The notes under the pieces were generated by a model that did not search any database, was not told where the DNA came from, and saw nothing but the letters and a program-made list of their open reading frames with translations. From Bradyrhizobium sp. BR 10289 (lineage in GTDB: Bacteria; Pseudomonadota; Alphaproteobacteria; Rhizobiales; Xanthobacteraceae): a DNA stretch of 64,000 nucleotides. Location: assembly GCF_019455385.1 (NCBI RefSeq), contig NZ_JACOFR010000010.1, positions 1-64,000 on the forward strand, given 5' to 3'. Shown one piece after another: positions 8,846 to 17,325 of this stretch; position 1 is the first letter of the stretch; the number at the start of each line of letters is the position of its first letter. The position numbers were made by a program, and so were the translations under genes.

Positions 8846-8887
8846 AGGATGACGAGAGTGGCACGAACCAGAGCGGCAAATGCAGTC

Positions 8888-9018
8888 CACCTCTCCCCGT
8901 CGGGGAGAGGTCGGCGCGTAGCGCCGGGTGAGGGGCCGCAGGTTTCACGAGAGAGCGTGACCCCTCACCCGGACCGCGTCTTGCGACGCGATCCGACCTC
9001 TCCCTTCGGGAGAGGTGA
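8888..9018. repeat. Palindromic repeat of the cctctccc...gggagagg family, copy 2
   Basis: Begins CACCTCTCCCCGTCGGGGAG, continues GCGCGTAGCGCCGGGTGAGGGG, and ends with the inverse arm TCCCTTCGGGAGAGGTG. It occupies the whole space between the sigma factor and its anti-sigma gene. The last bases (GGGAGAGGTGAAAGAGAG) also serve as a plausible Shine-Dalgarno region for the gene at 9028. Confidence 0.8.
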
Positions 9019-9027
9019 AAGAGAGTG

Positions 9028-10089
9028 ATGGCCTACAGCGAGGACCATATCGCGCTCGCCGCGGAATATGCGCTCGGTACGCTCGATGCCGACGAGCGCG
9101 CGCAGGTCGAGACCATGATGGCGGTGGACACGGCGTTCGCCGACATCGTTCAGGGCTGGGCCTACCGGCTCGGTGTCCTCAACCAGATGGTCGGCACCAT
9201 CGAGCCGCGTCCGATCGTGTGGGAGAACATCACGGCCGAGCTCGCGCGGACGAACTTTGCGCAGGAACAGCCTGCGCCGCCGGACGTCGCGCCGCCTCCG
9301 CCGCCACCCGTGACGGAGACGTCTTCGCTCGAAGCGGTGCAGCCGGAGCCGTCATCGGACAGCACGGAGCAACCGGCTCCGCAGCCTCCCGAGGCCGAGC
9401 AACCCGGCGCCGCGCAGCCGGAGCCCGATGCAATCCCCGAGATCGCGCCGGTCTTCATGCCGCAGGTCCATGCGCCCGATCCTGACGTCGTGCGAGCGCC
9501 ATCACCGCCGGTCGCCGACAACAGCAATGTGATCCGGCTCGAGGGCCGCGTGAAGCGCTGGCGCACCATCGCGTCTGCCGTCGGTGCGCTTGCCGCCGCG
9601 CTGCTGGTGACGTTGTCGCTGCAGATCTTCCGGCCCGACGCGTTGCCGGGCGCGTTGCGTCCGCCACCGCGCATCCAGACGGTCGAGGTCAAGACGCCGG
9701 CGCCGCTCGCCTCGTCGCAATTCGTCGCGCTGCTGCAGGGACAGGGCGGCGGCCCCGCTTTCATTCTCACGGTGGACGGCGCCACCCGGAATTTCACCGT
9801 GCGCAAGGTCGGCGCGACGCCGGAGCCCGGCAAGAGCTTCGAGCTCTGGCTGATCTCCGACAAGCTGCCGCGCCCGCGCTCGCTGGGCGTGATCGGTGCG
9901 GGCGATTTCACGGCGCGTCCGGTGCTCGGCGCCTACGATGCCGACGTCGTCAACGACGCGACCTATGCCGTCACCGTCGAGCAGGCCGGCGGCTCGCCCG
10001 ACGGCAATCCGCACTCCGCGCCGGTCTTCACCGGCAAGCTGATCGAGACCGTGCCGCCGGCGCAGCCGCAGGTTCCGGCGAGGAAGTAG
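9028..10089 (+). CDS. Anti-sigma factor, RskA-like, membrane-spanning
   Basis: About 353 residues. Residues 1-70 resemble the cytoplasmic anti-sigma domain (HIALAAEYALGTLDADERAQVE) but lack the Cys/His zinc ligands of ZAS domains. A long linker rich in Pro, Glu and Ala follows (about 80-165), then one membrane helix near residues 175-195 (IASAVGALAAALLVTLSL), then a periplasmic RskA-type domain with GKSFELWLISDKLPRPRSLG. It should hold the neighbouring sigma factor inactive at the membrane. ATG at 9028 is preferred over the overlapping GTG at 9025. Confidence 0.85.
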   Translation: MAYSEDHIALAAEYALGTLDADERAQVETMMAVDTAFADIVQGWAYRLGVLNQMVGTIEPRPIVWENITAELARTNFAQEQPAPPDVAPPPPPPVTETSSLEAVQPEPSSDSTEQPAPQPPEAEQPGAAQPEPDAIPEIAPVFMPQVHAPDPDVVRAPSPPVADNSNVIRLEGRVKRWRTIASAVGALAAALLVTLSLQIFRPDALPGALRPPPRIQTVEVKTPAPLASSQFVALLQGQGGGPAFILTVDGATRNFTVRKVGATPEPGKSFELWLISDKLPRPRSLGVIGAGDFTARPVLGAYDADVVNDATYAVTVEQAGGSPDGNPHSAPVFTGKLIETVPPAQPQVPARK

Positions 10090-10265
10090 GTGCCGGGCTA
10101 TAGGACCTTGTTCCTGTCGCTACCGTCCATCCCCGCCGTCGCAATCCGACAAGTCCCGCCAAATCCATCCCCGATTTGAACCTACGTCCATTCCGCGGCG
10201 TCAAATGCCCGGAATTTGCAGTCGGCACCGCCGTTCATGGCGCCGGAGAAGGGGCTAGAAATCAA

Positions 10266-11225
10266 ATGGATGCAGCAAGGGCGCCGGGCATCTTCGTCCA
10301 CCAATATGCGGGCCTGCCGCAGGGGCCGGCTTTCGAACAGTGGCGCGAGCGGGCGTTCGGGTCGTGCGGCCTCGACATCGGGCCGAGCCATGGCGACAGC
10401 ATCGATTGCCGGCTCCAGGTCAGCGTGGTCGACAACATCGCGCTCGCCATTCCCGAAGGCGCCTCCGCGCAATATACCCGAACCCAGAGCCACCTTGCCG
10501 ACGGCAGCGACGATCTCGTGCTGATCTCGGCCCATGCGGGCCTCGTCCGCGTCGGGCAGAACGGCCATACCCTGGAGCTCGCACCCACGCAGATGGTGCT
10601 CGTCGACATGGCCGTCACCGGCACCGTCGGCCACACCGATGACGATCGCTTCACCACCATCCGCATGCCGCGCCGCGCGCTGCTCGACATCAATCCGCGT
10701 GCCGAGGAGAAGCTGTCGCAAGTGCTCTCCGACGGTGCGGTCGCCGAGACCATTTTCCGCTACCATTCGCTCGCAGCCAACCACGCGCCGCATCTGGATG
10801 CCGTCGGCCAGCGCCTGACCGCGCAGCACATGGTCGATCTCGTCGGCCTCCTGCTCGGCACCGATGCGGAGCACGCGGCCCTCGCACGCGGTCGCGGCCA
10901 CGCGGCGGCTCGTCTTGATATCATGCGCGCCGACGTGATGGCCGCGCTCGGCCGCAACGATCTCTGCCTGTCCGAAGTTGCGACGCGCTCCGGCCTCAGC
11001 CCGCGCCAGGCGCAGCGTCTGTTCGAGCAGGCCGGCACCACCTTCACCGAGTTCGTGCTGGAGCAGCGCCTGCTGCAGGCGCGCAAGCTGCTCGGCGATC
11101 CCCGCGCGCGAACGCGCAAGATCAGCGACATCGCGCATTCCTCGGGCTTTTCCGATCTGTCCTATTTCAACCGCGCCTTCCGCAAGCGCTTTGGCGCGAC
11201 GCCGTCGGAACTGCGCGAAGCCTGA
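10266..11225 (+). CDS. AraC-family transcriptional regulator
   Basis: A 319-residue regulator. The N-terminal 190 residues look like the AraC-binding-like (cupin) sensor domain, and the C-terminal 100 residues hold two helix-turn-helix motifs (DLCLSEVATRSGLSPRQAQRLFEQ and ISDIAHSSGFSDLSYFNRAFRKRFG). The ATG at 10266 follows GGAGAAGG; the longer in-frame opening from 10176 is not supported. The downstream flavoprotein gene is a possible target by position only. Confidence 0.88.
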   Translation: MDAARAPGIFVHQYAGLPQGPAFEQWRERAFGSCGLDIGPSHGDSIDCRLQVSVVDNIALAIPEGASAQYTRTQSHLADGSDDLVLISAHAGLVRVGQNGHTLELAPTQMVLVDMAVTGTVGHTDDDRFTTIRMPRRALLDINPRAEEKLSQVLSDGAVAETIFRYHSLAANHAPHLDAVGQRLTAQHMVDLVGLLLGTDAEHAALARGRGHAAARLDIMRADVMAALGRNDLCLSEVATRSGLSPRQAQRLFEQAGTTFTEFVLEQRLLQARKLLGDPRARTRKISDIAHSSGFSDLSYFNRAFRKRFGATPSELREA

Positions 11226-11341
11226 CGCCCGATTTTGTACGGCGGCACGCCGCTGCGGCAGTTGGTCGACAGGGACGATTGCGCTATATTGATCTGCGCG
11301 GGCAGCCCGCAGGACACCCTTGGAAAGCAGCGTAGGCGGAC

Positions 11342-12559
11342 ATGGCGCGTATCGTCGTGCTCGGCGCCGGATTTGCAGGCCTGTGGGCGGCGATCGGCGC
11401 CGCGCGCAAGCGCGCCGAGATCGGTGCCGACCGCGACATCGAAATTCACGTCGTCGACCGTAATCCCTATCACAACATCCGTGTGCGCAATTACGAGGTG
11501 GATCTCAGCGAGGTCGCACTGCCGCTGCCGCAATTGCTCGATCCGATCGGCGTCACGCACGGTATCGGCGAGGTCGAGGCCATCGATCCTCTGCGGCGCG
11601 AGATATCGCTGGTCACCAGCGGTGGCGAGGAGACGCTGGCCTATGACCGCCTGGTGCTTGCGCTCGGCAGCGAGGTGTTGCGGCCGGACATTTTGGGCCT
11701 CTCCGAGCACGCCTTCGATGTCGATACTTACGCCGCGGCGCTTCGCCTCGAAGATCATCTCGCCTCGCTCGGGCGCAGCGCGCCGTCGCCGGGACGTTCG
11801 ACGGTCGTGGTGGTCGGCGCCGGCTTCACCGGCATCGAGGTTGCGGCCGAGATGCCGCGAAAGCTCGCGCGCGCCGGCATCACCGGCAGCCGCCGCATCA
11901 TCCTGGTCGATCCCAATGCGGCTGTCGGCGCCAGCATCGGCGCGCAGGCGCGTCCCGCCATCGAGACGGCGTTGGCCTCGCTCGACGTCGAGATGCGGCT
12001 CGGCGTGCGCGTGGTCTCGATCGAAGCCGCCGGCATCCATCTCAGTTCGGGCGAGTTCATCCCGACGCAGACGGTGATCTGGTGCGCGGGCATGCGGGCG
12101 AGCCGGCTGGCCGAAAACTTTCCCGGCGCGCGCGATCGTCTCGGCCGCCTTCTGGTCGATCCCTTTATGCGTGTTGCGGATGTCGGCGGGGTGTTCGCGG
12201 CCGGCGACGTCGCCTCAAGCGTGATCGACGGGCTGCATCCGACCGTGATGTCCTGCCAGTTCGCCCGGCCCATGGGCCGCTTCGCCGGCCACAACGTCGT
12301 CGCCGATCTCGCCGGCCTGCCGATGCTGCCGCTGCGGATCGACTGGTATGTGACCGTGCTCGATCTCGGCGGCTGGGGGGCTCTCTACACGGAGGGCTGG
12401 GATCGCGAGGTGCGCAGCACAGGCGCGGCCGCGAAGGCGACCAAAGAGACCATCAACCGCAGGCGCATCTATCCGCCGCGCGATGGCAGCAAGGACGATC
12501 TGTTCGCGGCGGCCGCGCCGATCGTGCAAGCGCCGCCGCCGACCTATAGGGCGCGGTAG
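11342..12559 (+). CDS. NADH dehydrogenase (type II)-like FAD-dependent oxidoreductase
   Basis: A 405-residue flavoprotein of the two-dinucleotide-binding-domain family. The FAD-binding motif VVLGAGFAGLWAA is at the N-terminus, a second Rossmann motif VVVVGAGFTGIEVAAE for NAD(P)H lies near residue 155, and a GGVFAAGDVA segment near residue 280 is the conserved FAD contact. No redox-active CxxC is seen, which favours an NDH-2-like quinone reductase over a disulfide reductase. The electron acceptor is not provable from sequence. Confidence 0.82.
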   Translation: MARIVVLGAGFAGLWAAIGAARKRAEIGADRDIEIHVVDRNPYHNIRVRNYEVDLSEVALPLPQLLDPIGVTHGIGEVEAIDPLRREISLVTSGGEETLAYDRLVLALGSEVLRPDILGLSEHAFDVDTYAAALRLEDHLASLGRSAPSPGRSTVVVVGAGFTGIEVAAEMPRKLARAGITGSRRIILVDPNAAVGASIGAQARPAIETALASLDVEMRLGVRVVSIEAAGIHLSSGEFIPTQTVIWCAGMRASRLAENFPGARDRLGRLLVDPFMRVADVGGVFAAGDVASSVIDGLHPTVMSCQFARPMGRFAGHNVVADLAGLPMLPLRIDWYVTVLDLGGWGALYTEGWDREVRSTGAAAKATKETINRRRIYPPRDGSKDDLFAAAAPIVQAPPPTYRAR

Positions 12560-12622
12560 CTGACGTTGCAGTTGGCTGCAGAGGTCGGCACATGAGTCGC
12601 GGCAGACGTCCAACACCGCTGC

Positions 12623-13546
12623 CTATGGAGCTTCAACGTATCGGATGATGCTCTGGTTCTGGACGTTTGCGACCAATTCATCCGCGCGGGACAAAAGACG
12701 GCGGAGCAAGGGCGACGAATTTGCCCGATTGTATCCCAGCGCCAGATCGACCGTCGGCGTGCCGCCGTCGAGCGCCCTGGCGACGACGTTCGGCGCCAGC
12801 ATGTTCTGCGCGTAGAGGGGGACGAGGCTGATTCCGCCCGTGGAGGCCACGAGCGACATCGCCGATGATATGTTTTCGCCTTCGTACTTCGCCTTGAGGG
12901 CAATGCCGACCCGGGATGCGTAATTCTGTATGACCTCCTGCAGGACCGGCGACGTTCTTGCCGAGCTGACATAGATCTCGCGGGCGAGATCCTGCGGGCG
13001 AATCTTCTTGCGCGATGCCAGGCGGTGTTCGGCCGGCAGCACGGCGATCAAGGGCTCCTTCGCCAATATCTTGTAGACCACGCCCTCGTTGTCCTTCTCG
13101 GGGCGAAGGAAGGCGATGTCGAGCTTTCCCCGCATCAGTGCCAGCGCGAGCTCCGGCGACGACTGCGTGCTGAGCGTGACGTCGACGTCGGGCGCTTCCT
13201 CGCGAAGGATGCGCAGCAGCTGGGGGAGCCACATCACCTCCAGCCCGACGAGAAAGCCCATCGAGAGGACCGGCCGTTGCGGTTGCGCCGTCTGCCGCGC
13301 GCCTTCCGTTGCGGCCTCGACCTGCAGCAGCGCCAGCCGCGCATGATCGAGAAACACGCGTCCGGCGGCGGTCAGCGTCACGCCGCGCGCCTGGCGCTCC
13401 AACAGCTGCACGCCGATCTCGGCTTCGAGATCGCGGATCTGCCGGCTCAGCGACGGCTGCGAGGTGTGCAGTCGCCGCTCGGCCGCGGTCAGCAGGCTGC
13501 CTTCTTCGGCGACGGCAACGAAATAGCGCAGGTGCCGGAGCTCCAT
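12623..13546 (-). CDS. LysR-family transcriptional regulator
   Basis: A 307-residue LysR-type regulator. The N-terminal winged helix is clear (MELRHLRYFVAVAEEGSLL, then AERRLHTSQPSLSRQIRDLE), followed by a periplasmic-binding-protein-like effector domain. The ATG at 13546 has GAGGGATC before it; an extension to 13732 is rejected. It is divergent from the alpha/beta hydrolase at 13848, the classic arrangement for a LysR regulator and its target. Confidence 0.92.
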   Translation of the reverse strand: MELRHLRYFVAVAEEGSLLTAAERRLHTSQPSLSRQIRDLEAEIGVQLLERQARGVTLTAAGRVFLDHARLALLQVEAATEGARQTAQPQRPVLSMGFLVGLEVMWLPQLLRILREEAPDVDVTLSTQSSPELALALMRGKLDIAFLRPEKDNEGVVYKILAKEPLIAVLPAEHRLASRKKIRPQDLAREIYVSSARTSPVLQEVIQNYASRVGIALKAKYEGENISSAMSLVASTGGISLVPLYAQNMLAPNVVARALDGGTPTVDLALGYNRANSSPLLRRLLSRADELVANVQNQSIIRYVEAP

Positions 13547-13847
13547 GATCCCTCGTATATCTTCCAGGCATAGCTTGAAGCCTACAAGGTCTTGGTCATC
13601 GGCCAAAGAGCGATTTACCGTTTCGCACGCCAACCAAGAACGGACAAACAACAATGTCGAGCACGAAGCCAGCATCGTCTTCTGCCGCGACCGAGCAGCG
13701 CGATCGCGTCGACGATCGGGTGTTGAAGGCAAGGGCTCGCCAGGGCCTCTATTCGAAAACGCCCGAAAATTGAGTCACGCGCGGCTCAAGGGATCAACTG
13801 ATCCCTATCTTCAATAAAATGTCTAACAGCGTAGATGGAGCACCTCG
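13547..13847. promoter_or_regulatory. Divergent promoter region between the LysR gene and the hydrolase
   Basis: About 300 bp with no credible gene. It must hold the promoters of both flanking genes and probably the LysR operator, but I could not identify a single convincing operator by eye. Confidence 0.4.
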
Positions 13848-14666
13848 ATGGCCACGATCACGACGACAGACGGCGTAAACATCTTCTACAAGGATTGGGG
13901 ATCTGGTCAGCCGATCGTTTTCAGCCACGGTTGGCCGCTGACAGCGGACGACTGGGATGCCCAGATGATGTTCTTCCTTCATCACGGGTATCGTGTGATC
14001 GCGCACGACCGGCGCGGCCACGGCCGGTCCGACCAGCCCGCGACCGGCAACGACATGGACCATTGGGTTGAGGACCTCGCGGCCCTGACGGAACACCTCA
14101 ACCTGCGTGACGCGATCCATATCGGGCATTCGACAGGTTGCGGTGAGGTCGCTCGCTATGTCGCCCGCCACCCGCAGCGCGTCGCAAAGGCGGTGCTGGT
14201 CGCTTCACTGACGCCGAACATGTACCGGAGCGAGGAGAACCCGTCCGGTCAGCCGCCGGAGTGGTTCGAAGCGATCCGGGCAGGCATGCTGGGAAACCGA
14301 TCGGAGTTCTACCGGTTCGTCCCCGAGAATCCGTTCTATGGCTACAACCTGGAGGGAGCGAAGCCTTCGGAGGCGGTCATCGCGAATTGGTGGCGCCAGG
14401 GCATGGCTGGCGGTGCCCTCGCTCATTACGCAACCGTCGACTCCTGGCTTGAAGATTATACCGAAGACCTCAAGAAGATCACCGTGCCGTTGCTGGTGAT
14501 GCATGGCGAGGCCGATCAAATCGTCCCCTTCAAGAGTACCGTGCCGCGTGCGCTCGACCTGCTCAAGAACGGGTCGCTGAAGACTTATCCCGGTTACCCC
14601 CATGGCATGCTGACCACGCATGCGGATGTCCTCAACCCCGACCTGCTCTCGTTCATCAGGTCCTGA
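13848..14666 (+). CDS. Alpha/beta hydrolase, non-heme chloroperoxidase/esterase type
   Basis: A 272-residue alpha/beta hydrolase closely resembling bacterial cofactor-free haloperoxidases and esterases. Seen: oxyanion region FSHGWPL, nucleophile elbow GHSTGCGE, acid residue in MHGEADQIVP, and catalytic histidine in GYPHGML. Typical family members read GHSTGGGE; the G-to-C change next to the nucleophile is minor. No signal peptide, so cytoplasmic. Expression is probably governed by the divergent LysR regulator. The physiological substrate is unknown. Confidence 0.88.
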   Translation: MATITTTDGVNIFYKDWGSGQPIVFSHGWPLTADDWDAQMMFFLHHGYRVIAHDRRGHGRSDQPATGNDMDHWVEDLAALTEHLNLRDAIHIGHSTGCGEVARYVARHPQRVAKAVLVASLTPNMYRSEENPSGQPPEWFEAIRAGMLGNRSEFYRFVPENPFYGYNLEGAKPSEAVIANWWRQGMAGGALAHYATVDSWLEDYTEDLKKITVPLLVMHGEADQIVPFKSTVPRALDLLKNGSLKTYPGYPHGMLTTHADVLNPDLLSFIRS

Positions 14667-14778
14667 CGACATCTCTCCTGTGTCATCGCCCGTGTGTTTG
14701 GGGCCGTAGATTCAGGAGAGATTGGGTTTCGTCGTGACGACGAAAGCGCAGGATGGCGCCGCGCCGCTGAAAAGGCGG

Positions 14779-17325
14779 TTACGGGAGATCCGCAAGACGC
14801 TTGGCCCGCATCACACGCCGCAGCACGCGCGACAGCTCCTCGGCCGCATAAGGCTTCTGCACGAGGTCGAAGCCGTGCCGCCCCTCTTCGGCGAGGACTT
14901 CGCTGTAACCCGAGGTCAGCACCACCGGCACTTTGGGGTGCCGGCGCCGGATCTCCCGGCCGAGCTCAACCCCGTTCATTCCAGGCATGATCACGTCGGA
15001 GAACACCACGTCGAACCTGTCGGCCTCGTCGAGCAGCCTGAGCGCCTCGGTCGCATTCGTCGCCAGGGTCGTGTCGTAGCCGAGGTCTGTCAGGATCTGG
15101 GTCGAGGAACGTCCAACCTCGACGTTGTCTTCCACCACGAGAACGCGGGGACCGCGGTCGCGCTCGGCCTGCGCGTCGTCCTGATTGAGGTCGATCTCGG
15201 TCCGGTCCTTGTCCGAAGCTGCCTCGTGCGCGGCCCGAGGCAAATAGAGCGTAAACGTGGTGCCCCGGCCCACCTCGCTTGTGACCGCGACATCGCCGCC
15301 CGATTGCTTGGCAAAGCCGTAGACCTGGCTGAGGCCGAGGCCCGTGCCCTTGCCCACTTCCTTGGTTGTGAAGAATGGCTCGAAGACATGCGCGAGCTTG
15401 TCAGCCGGGATACCTGAGCCTGAATCGGTCAGTGACACCGCGACGAAAGGGGCGGGATTGCCGGCGTGCCCGCGGACAGCCGGCATGGCGGCGATATCTT
15501 CGATGCGGATGTGCAGGGTGCCTTCGCCCTTCATCGCGTCGCGCGCGTTCACGGCCATATTGACCAGCGCCGTCTCGAATTGACTGGCATCCGCCTCGAC
15601 GGGACAGCTCTCGCGCGGCATCTCCGTCTCGATCCGGATGCGGGATCCCACGATCGTGCGGAGCATGTCGCTGATCGCCTTCACGCGTTCGGATGCGTCG
15701 AACACCTCGGGCTTGAGCGCCTGGCGGCGGGCGAACGCGAGAAGCTGACCGGTCAGCTTCGCGGCCCGGTCCACGGTGTTGGAGATCGCGTCGACATAGC
15801 GGCGCCGGCGCTCCTCGGCGAGACCTGGACGGCGCAACAAATCGGTGGAGCTCTTGATGATGGTCAGCAGATTGTTGAAGTCGTGCGCCACGCCGCCTGT
15901 GAGCTGGCCCACCGCTTCCATTTTCTGGGCTTGCCGCAGGGCTTCCTCGGCGTTCATCAGCTCGGCGGTCCGCTCCGTGACGCGCCGTTCCAGCGAGGCG
16001 GCGAGCTCCCGGATCTCCTGCTCGGCGCGCCGGCGCTCGACGGCGGTTCTTGTGCGCTCGGCAACTTCCCGGATCAACTCGAGCTCGTCCGGCGTCCACT
16101 CGCGCGCGGTCGCGTGATTGAGGTAGAGGAGCGCGACGATCCCGCCCTGTTCGGTCACGGGCATGTTCACGACGGATTGTGCGCTGATCGCCTTGAGGGC
16201 GTCGGCGGTCGCAGCGGTTCGCGGGTCCTTTTCGGCATCGGGAAACACCACCGTCTCGCCGCGCTTGAGATCATCGATATACGAGCCGTAGTCGCGAAAG
16301 TGCAGGACGCCGGCGAGGCTCTTGATTCCGGGGGCATTCCAGTCGCGCTCGATCCTGATCGTCTCGGCCGCCTTGTCGATCGTGCCGTAGCCTGCCCGGC
16401 TCACGCCGAGCGTACGCCCAAGGATCTCGGCCGCCGCATAGGAGAGCTCGGCCGGATCCTCGATGTCGCGGATGCGGTCGGACAGTTCGAGGAGAGCGAC
16501 GCGGCGCGCTTCGGCCAGCCGCCGGTCCGTCTCGTCGCGCGCGATCTTGATGAACCCTCGCTCCCGACCCAAATCGTCAGGCCGCAACGGCCGCATCGAC
16601 CCTCTCAGGAACACACGCGAACCGTCAGCGCGCAGATGCCAGCGCTCGTCGGGAGCGAAGCCCTTGCTGCGTGCCGTTGCAACCTCGGCCTCGGGCTGCC
16701 CCGATGCCCGGTCCTCGGGCAAGAAGATCGCGTCGGCCGAGTGGCCCATCATCTCGGCAGCCGTCCAGCCGAAGATCGTCTCCGCGCCTACGGACCAACT
16801 CGTGACTCTTCGCTCCTGGTCGGTGGTGATGATGGCATAGTCCTCGGCGCTGTCGACGACGAGCCGGAGTCTCTCTTCGCCTGCCCGCAGGGATTCCAGC
16901 CTGGCGCGGGCCTCGTATTGACGGCGCCGGCTGCGCAGGGCGGAGCGCGCGAGGCTGACGAGGGTGGTCGGGTGAAAGGGCCGCTCCAGGAATGTGACGT
17001 TGCCCAGCAGTTCGAGAAAACGTTGCGCGGCCGGATTGCGCTCCAACCCTCCGCCGCCCGTCGTCAGCAGCACGAAGGGCATGTCCGACCAGTCTTCCTG
17101 ATTGTCCAGCCAGGCACCGAGCGGCGCGAGATCCGCCGTGGCCAATGCTTCCTCGGTGACTACGACGAAGCCGGCGCCTGCATCGAGTTCGGCGATGAGC
17201 GTGGGCAGTGAAGGGCAGGCGTCGGCGGTCACACCGGCCTCCCGCAGGATCCCCGATGCAATGACAGCGTCGCGTCCCCGCGGCGCGAGAACGAGCGCTC
17301 GCTCCGAAACCGTGCTGCGCTTCAC
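14779..17325 (-). CDS. Hybrid histidine kinase (PAS-GAF-HisKA-HATPase-REC), partner of KaiC-like ATPase
   Basis: An 848-residue soluble hybrid kinase. In order: a receiver-like N-terminal domain (1-130) with no obvious phosphoacceptor Asp; a PAS domain (about 150-270); a GAF domain (about 280-430); a coiled coil; HisKA with the H in GGVAHDFNNLL; HATPase with VNMAVNARDAM and GTGLGLSQVYG; and a C-terminal receiver with DVVFSDVIMPGMNG. No membrane segments, so it senses cytoplasmic or diffusible cues. Its GTG start overlaps the stop of the KaiC-like gene, indicating coupled translation and a shared role. Confidence 0.92.
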   Translation of the reverse strand: MKRSTVSERALVLAPRGRDAVIASGILREAGVTADACPSLPTLIAELDAGAGFVVVTEEALATADLAPLGAWLDNQEDWSDMPFVLLTTGGGGLERNPAAQRFLELLGNVTFLERPFHPTTLVSLARSALRSRRRQYEARARLESLRAGEERLRLVVDSAEDYAIITTDQERRVTSWSVGAETIFGWTAAEMMGHSADAIFLPEDRASGQPEAEVATARSKGFAPDERWHLRADGSRVFLRGSMRPLRPDDLGRERGFIKIARDETDRRLAEARRVALLELSDRIRDIEDPAELSYAAAEILGRTLGVSRAGYGTIDKAAETIRIERDWNAPGIKSLAGVLHFRDYGSYIDDLKRGETVVFPDAEKDPRTAATADALKAISAQSVVNMPVTEQGGIVALLYLNHATAREWTPDELELIREVAERTRTAVERRRAEQEIRELAASLERRVTERTAELMNAEEALRQAQKMEAVGQLTGGVAHDFNNLLTIIKSSTDLLRRPGLAEERRRRYVDAISNTVDRAAKLTGQLLAFARRQALKPEVFDASERVKAISDMLRTIVGSRIRIETEMPRESCPVEADASQFETALVNMAVNARDAMKGEGTLHIRIEDIAAMPAVRGHAGNPAPFVAVSLTDSGSGIPADKLAHVFEPFFTTKEVGKGTGLGLSQVYGFAKQSGGDVAVTSEVGRGTTFTLYLPRAAHEAASDKDRTEIDLNQDDAQAERDRGPRVLVVEDNVEVGRSSTQILTDLGYDTTLATNATEALRLLDEADRFDVVFSDVIMPGMNGVELGREIRRRHPKVPVVLTSGYSEVLAEEGRHGFDLVQKPYAAEELSRVLRRVMRAKRLADLP

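Noticed and set aside
15466..17211. 581-residue open frame antisense to the hybrid histidine kinase
   Set aside because: Shadow of a well-supported kinase gene, with no domain and no ribosome site.
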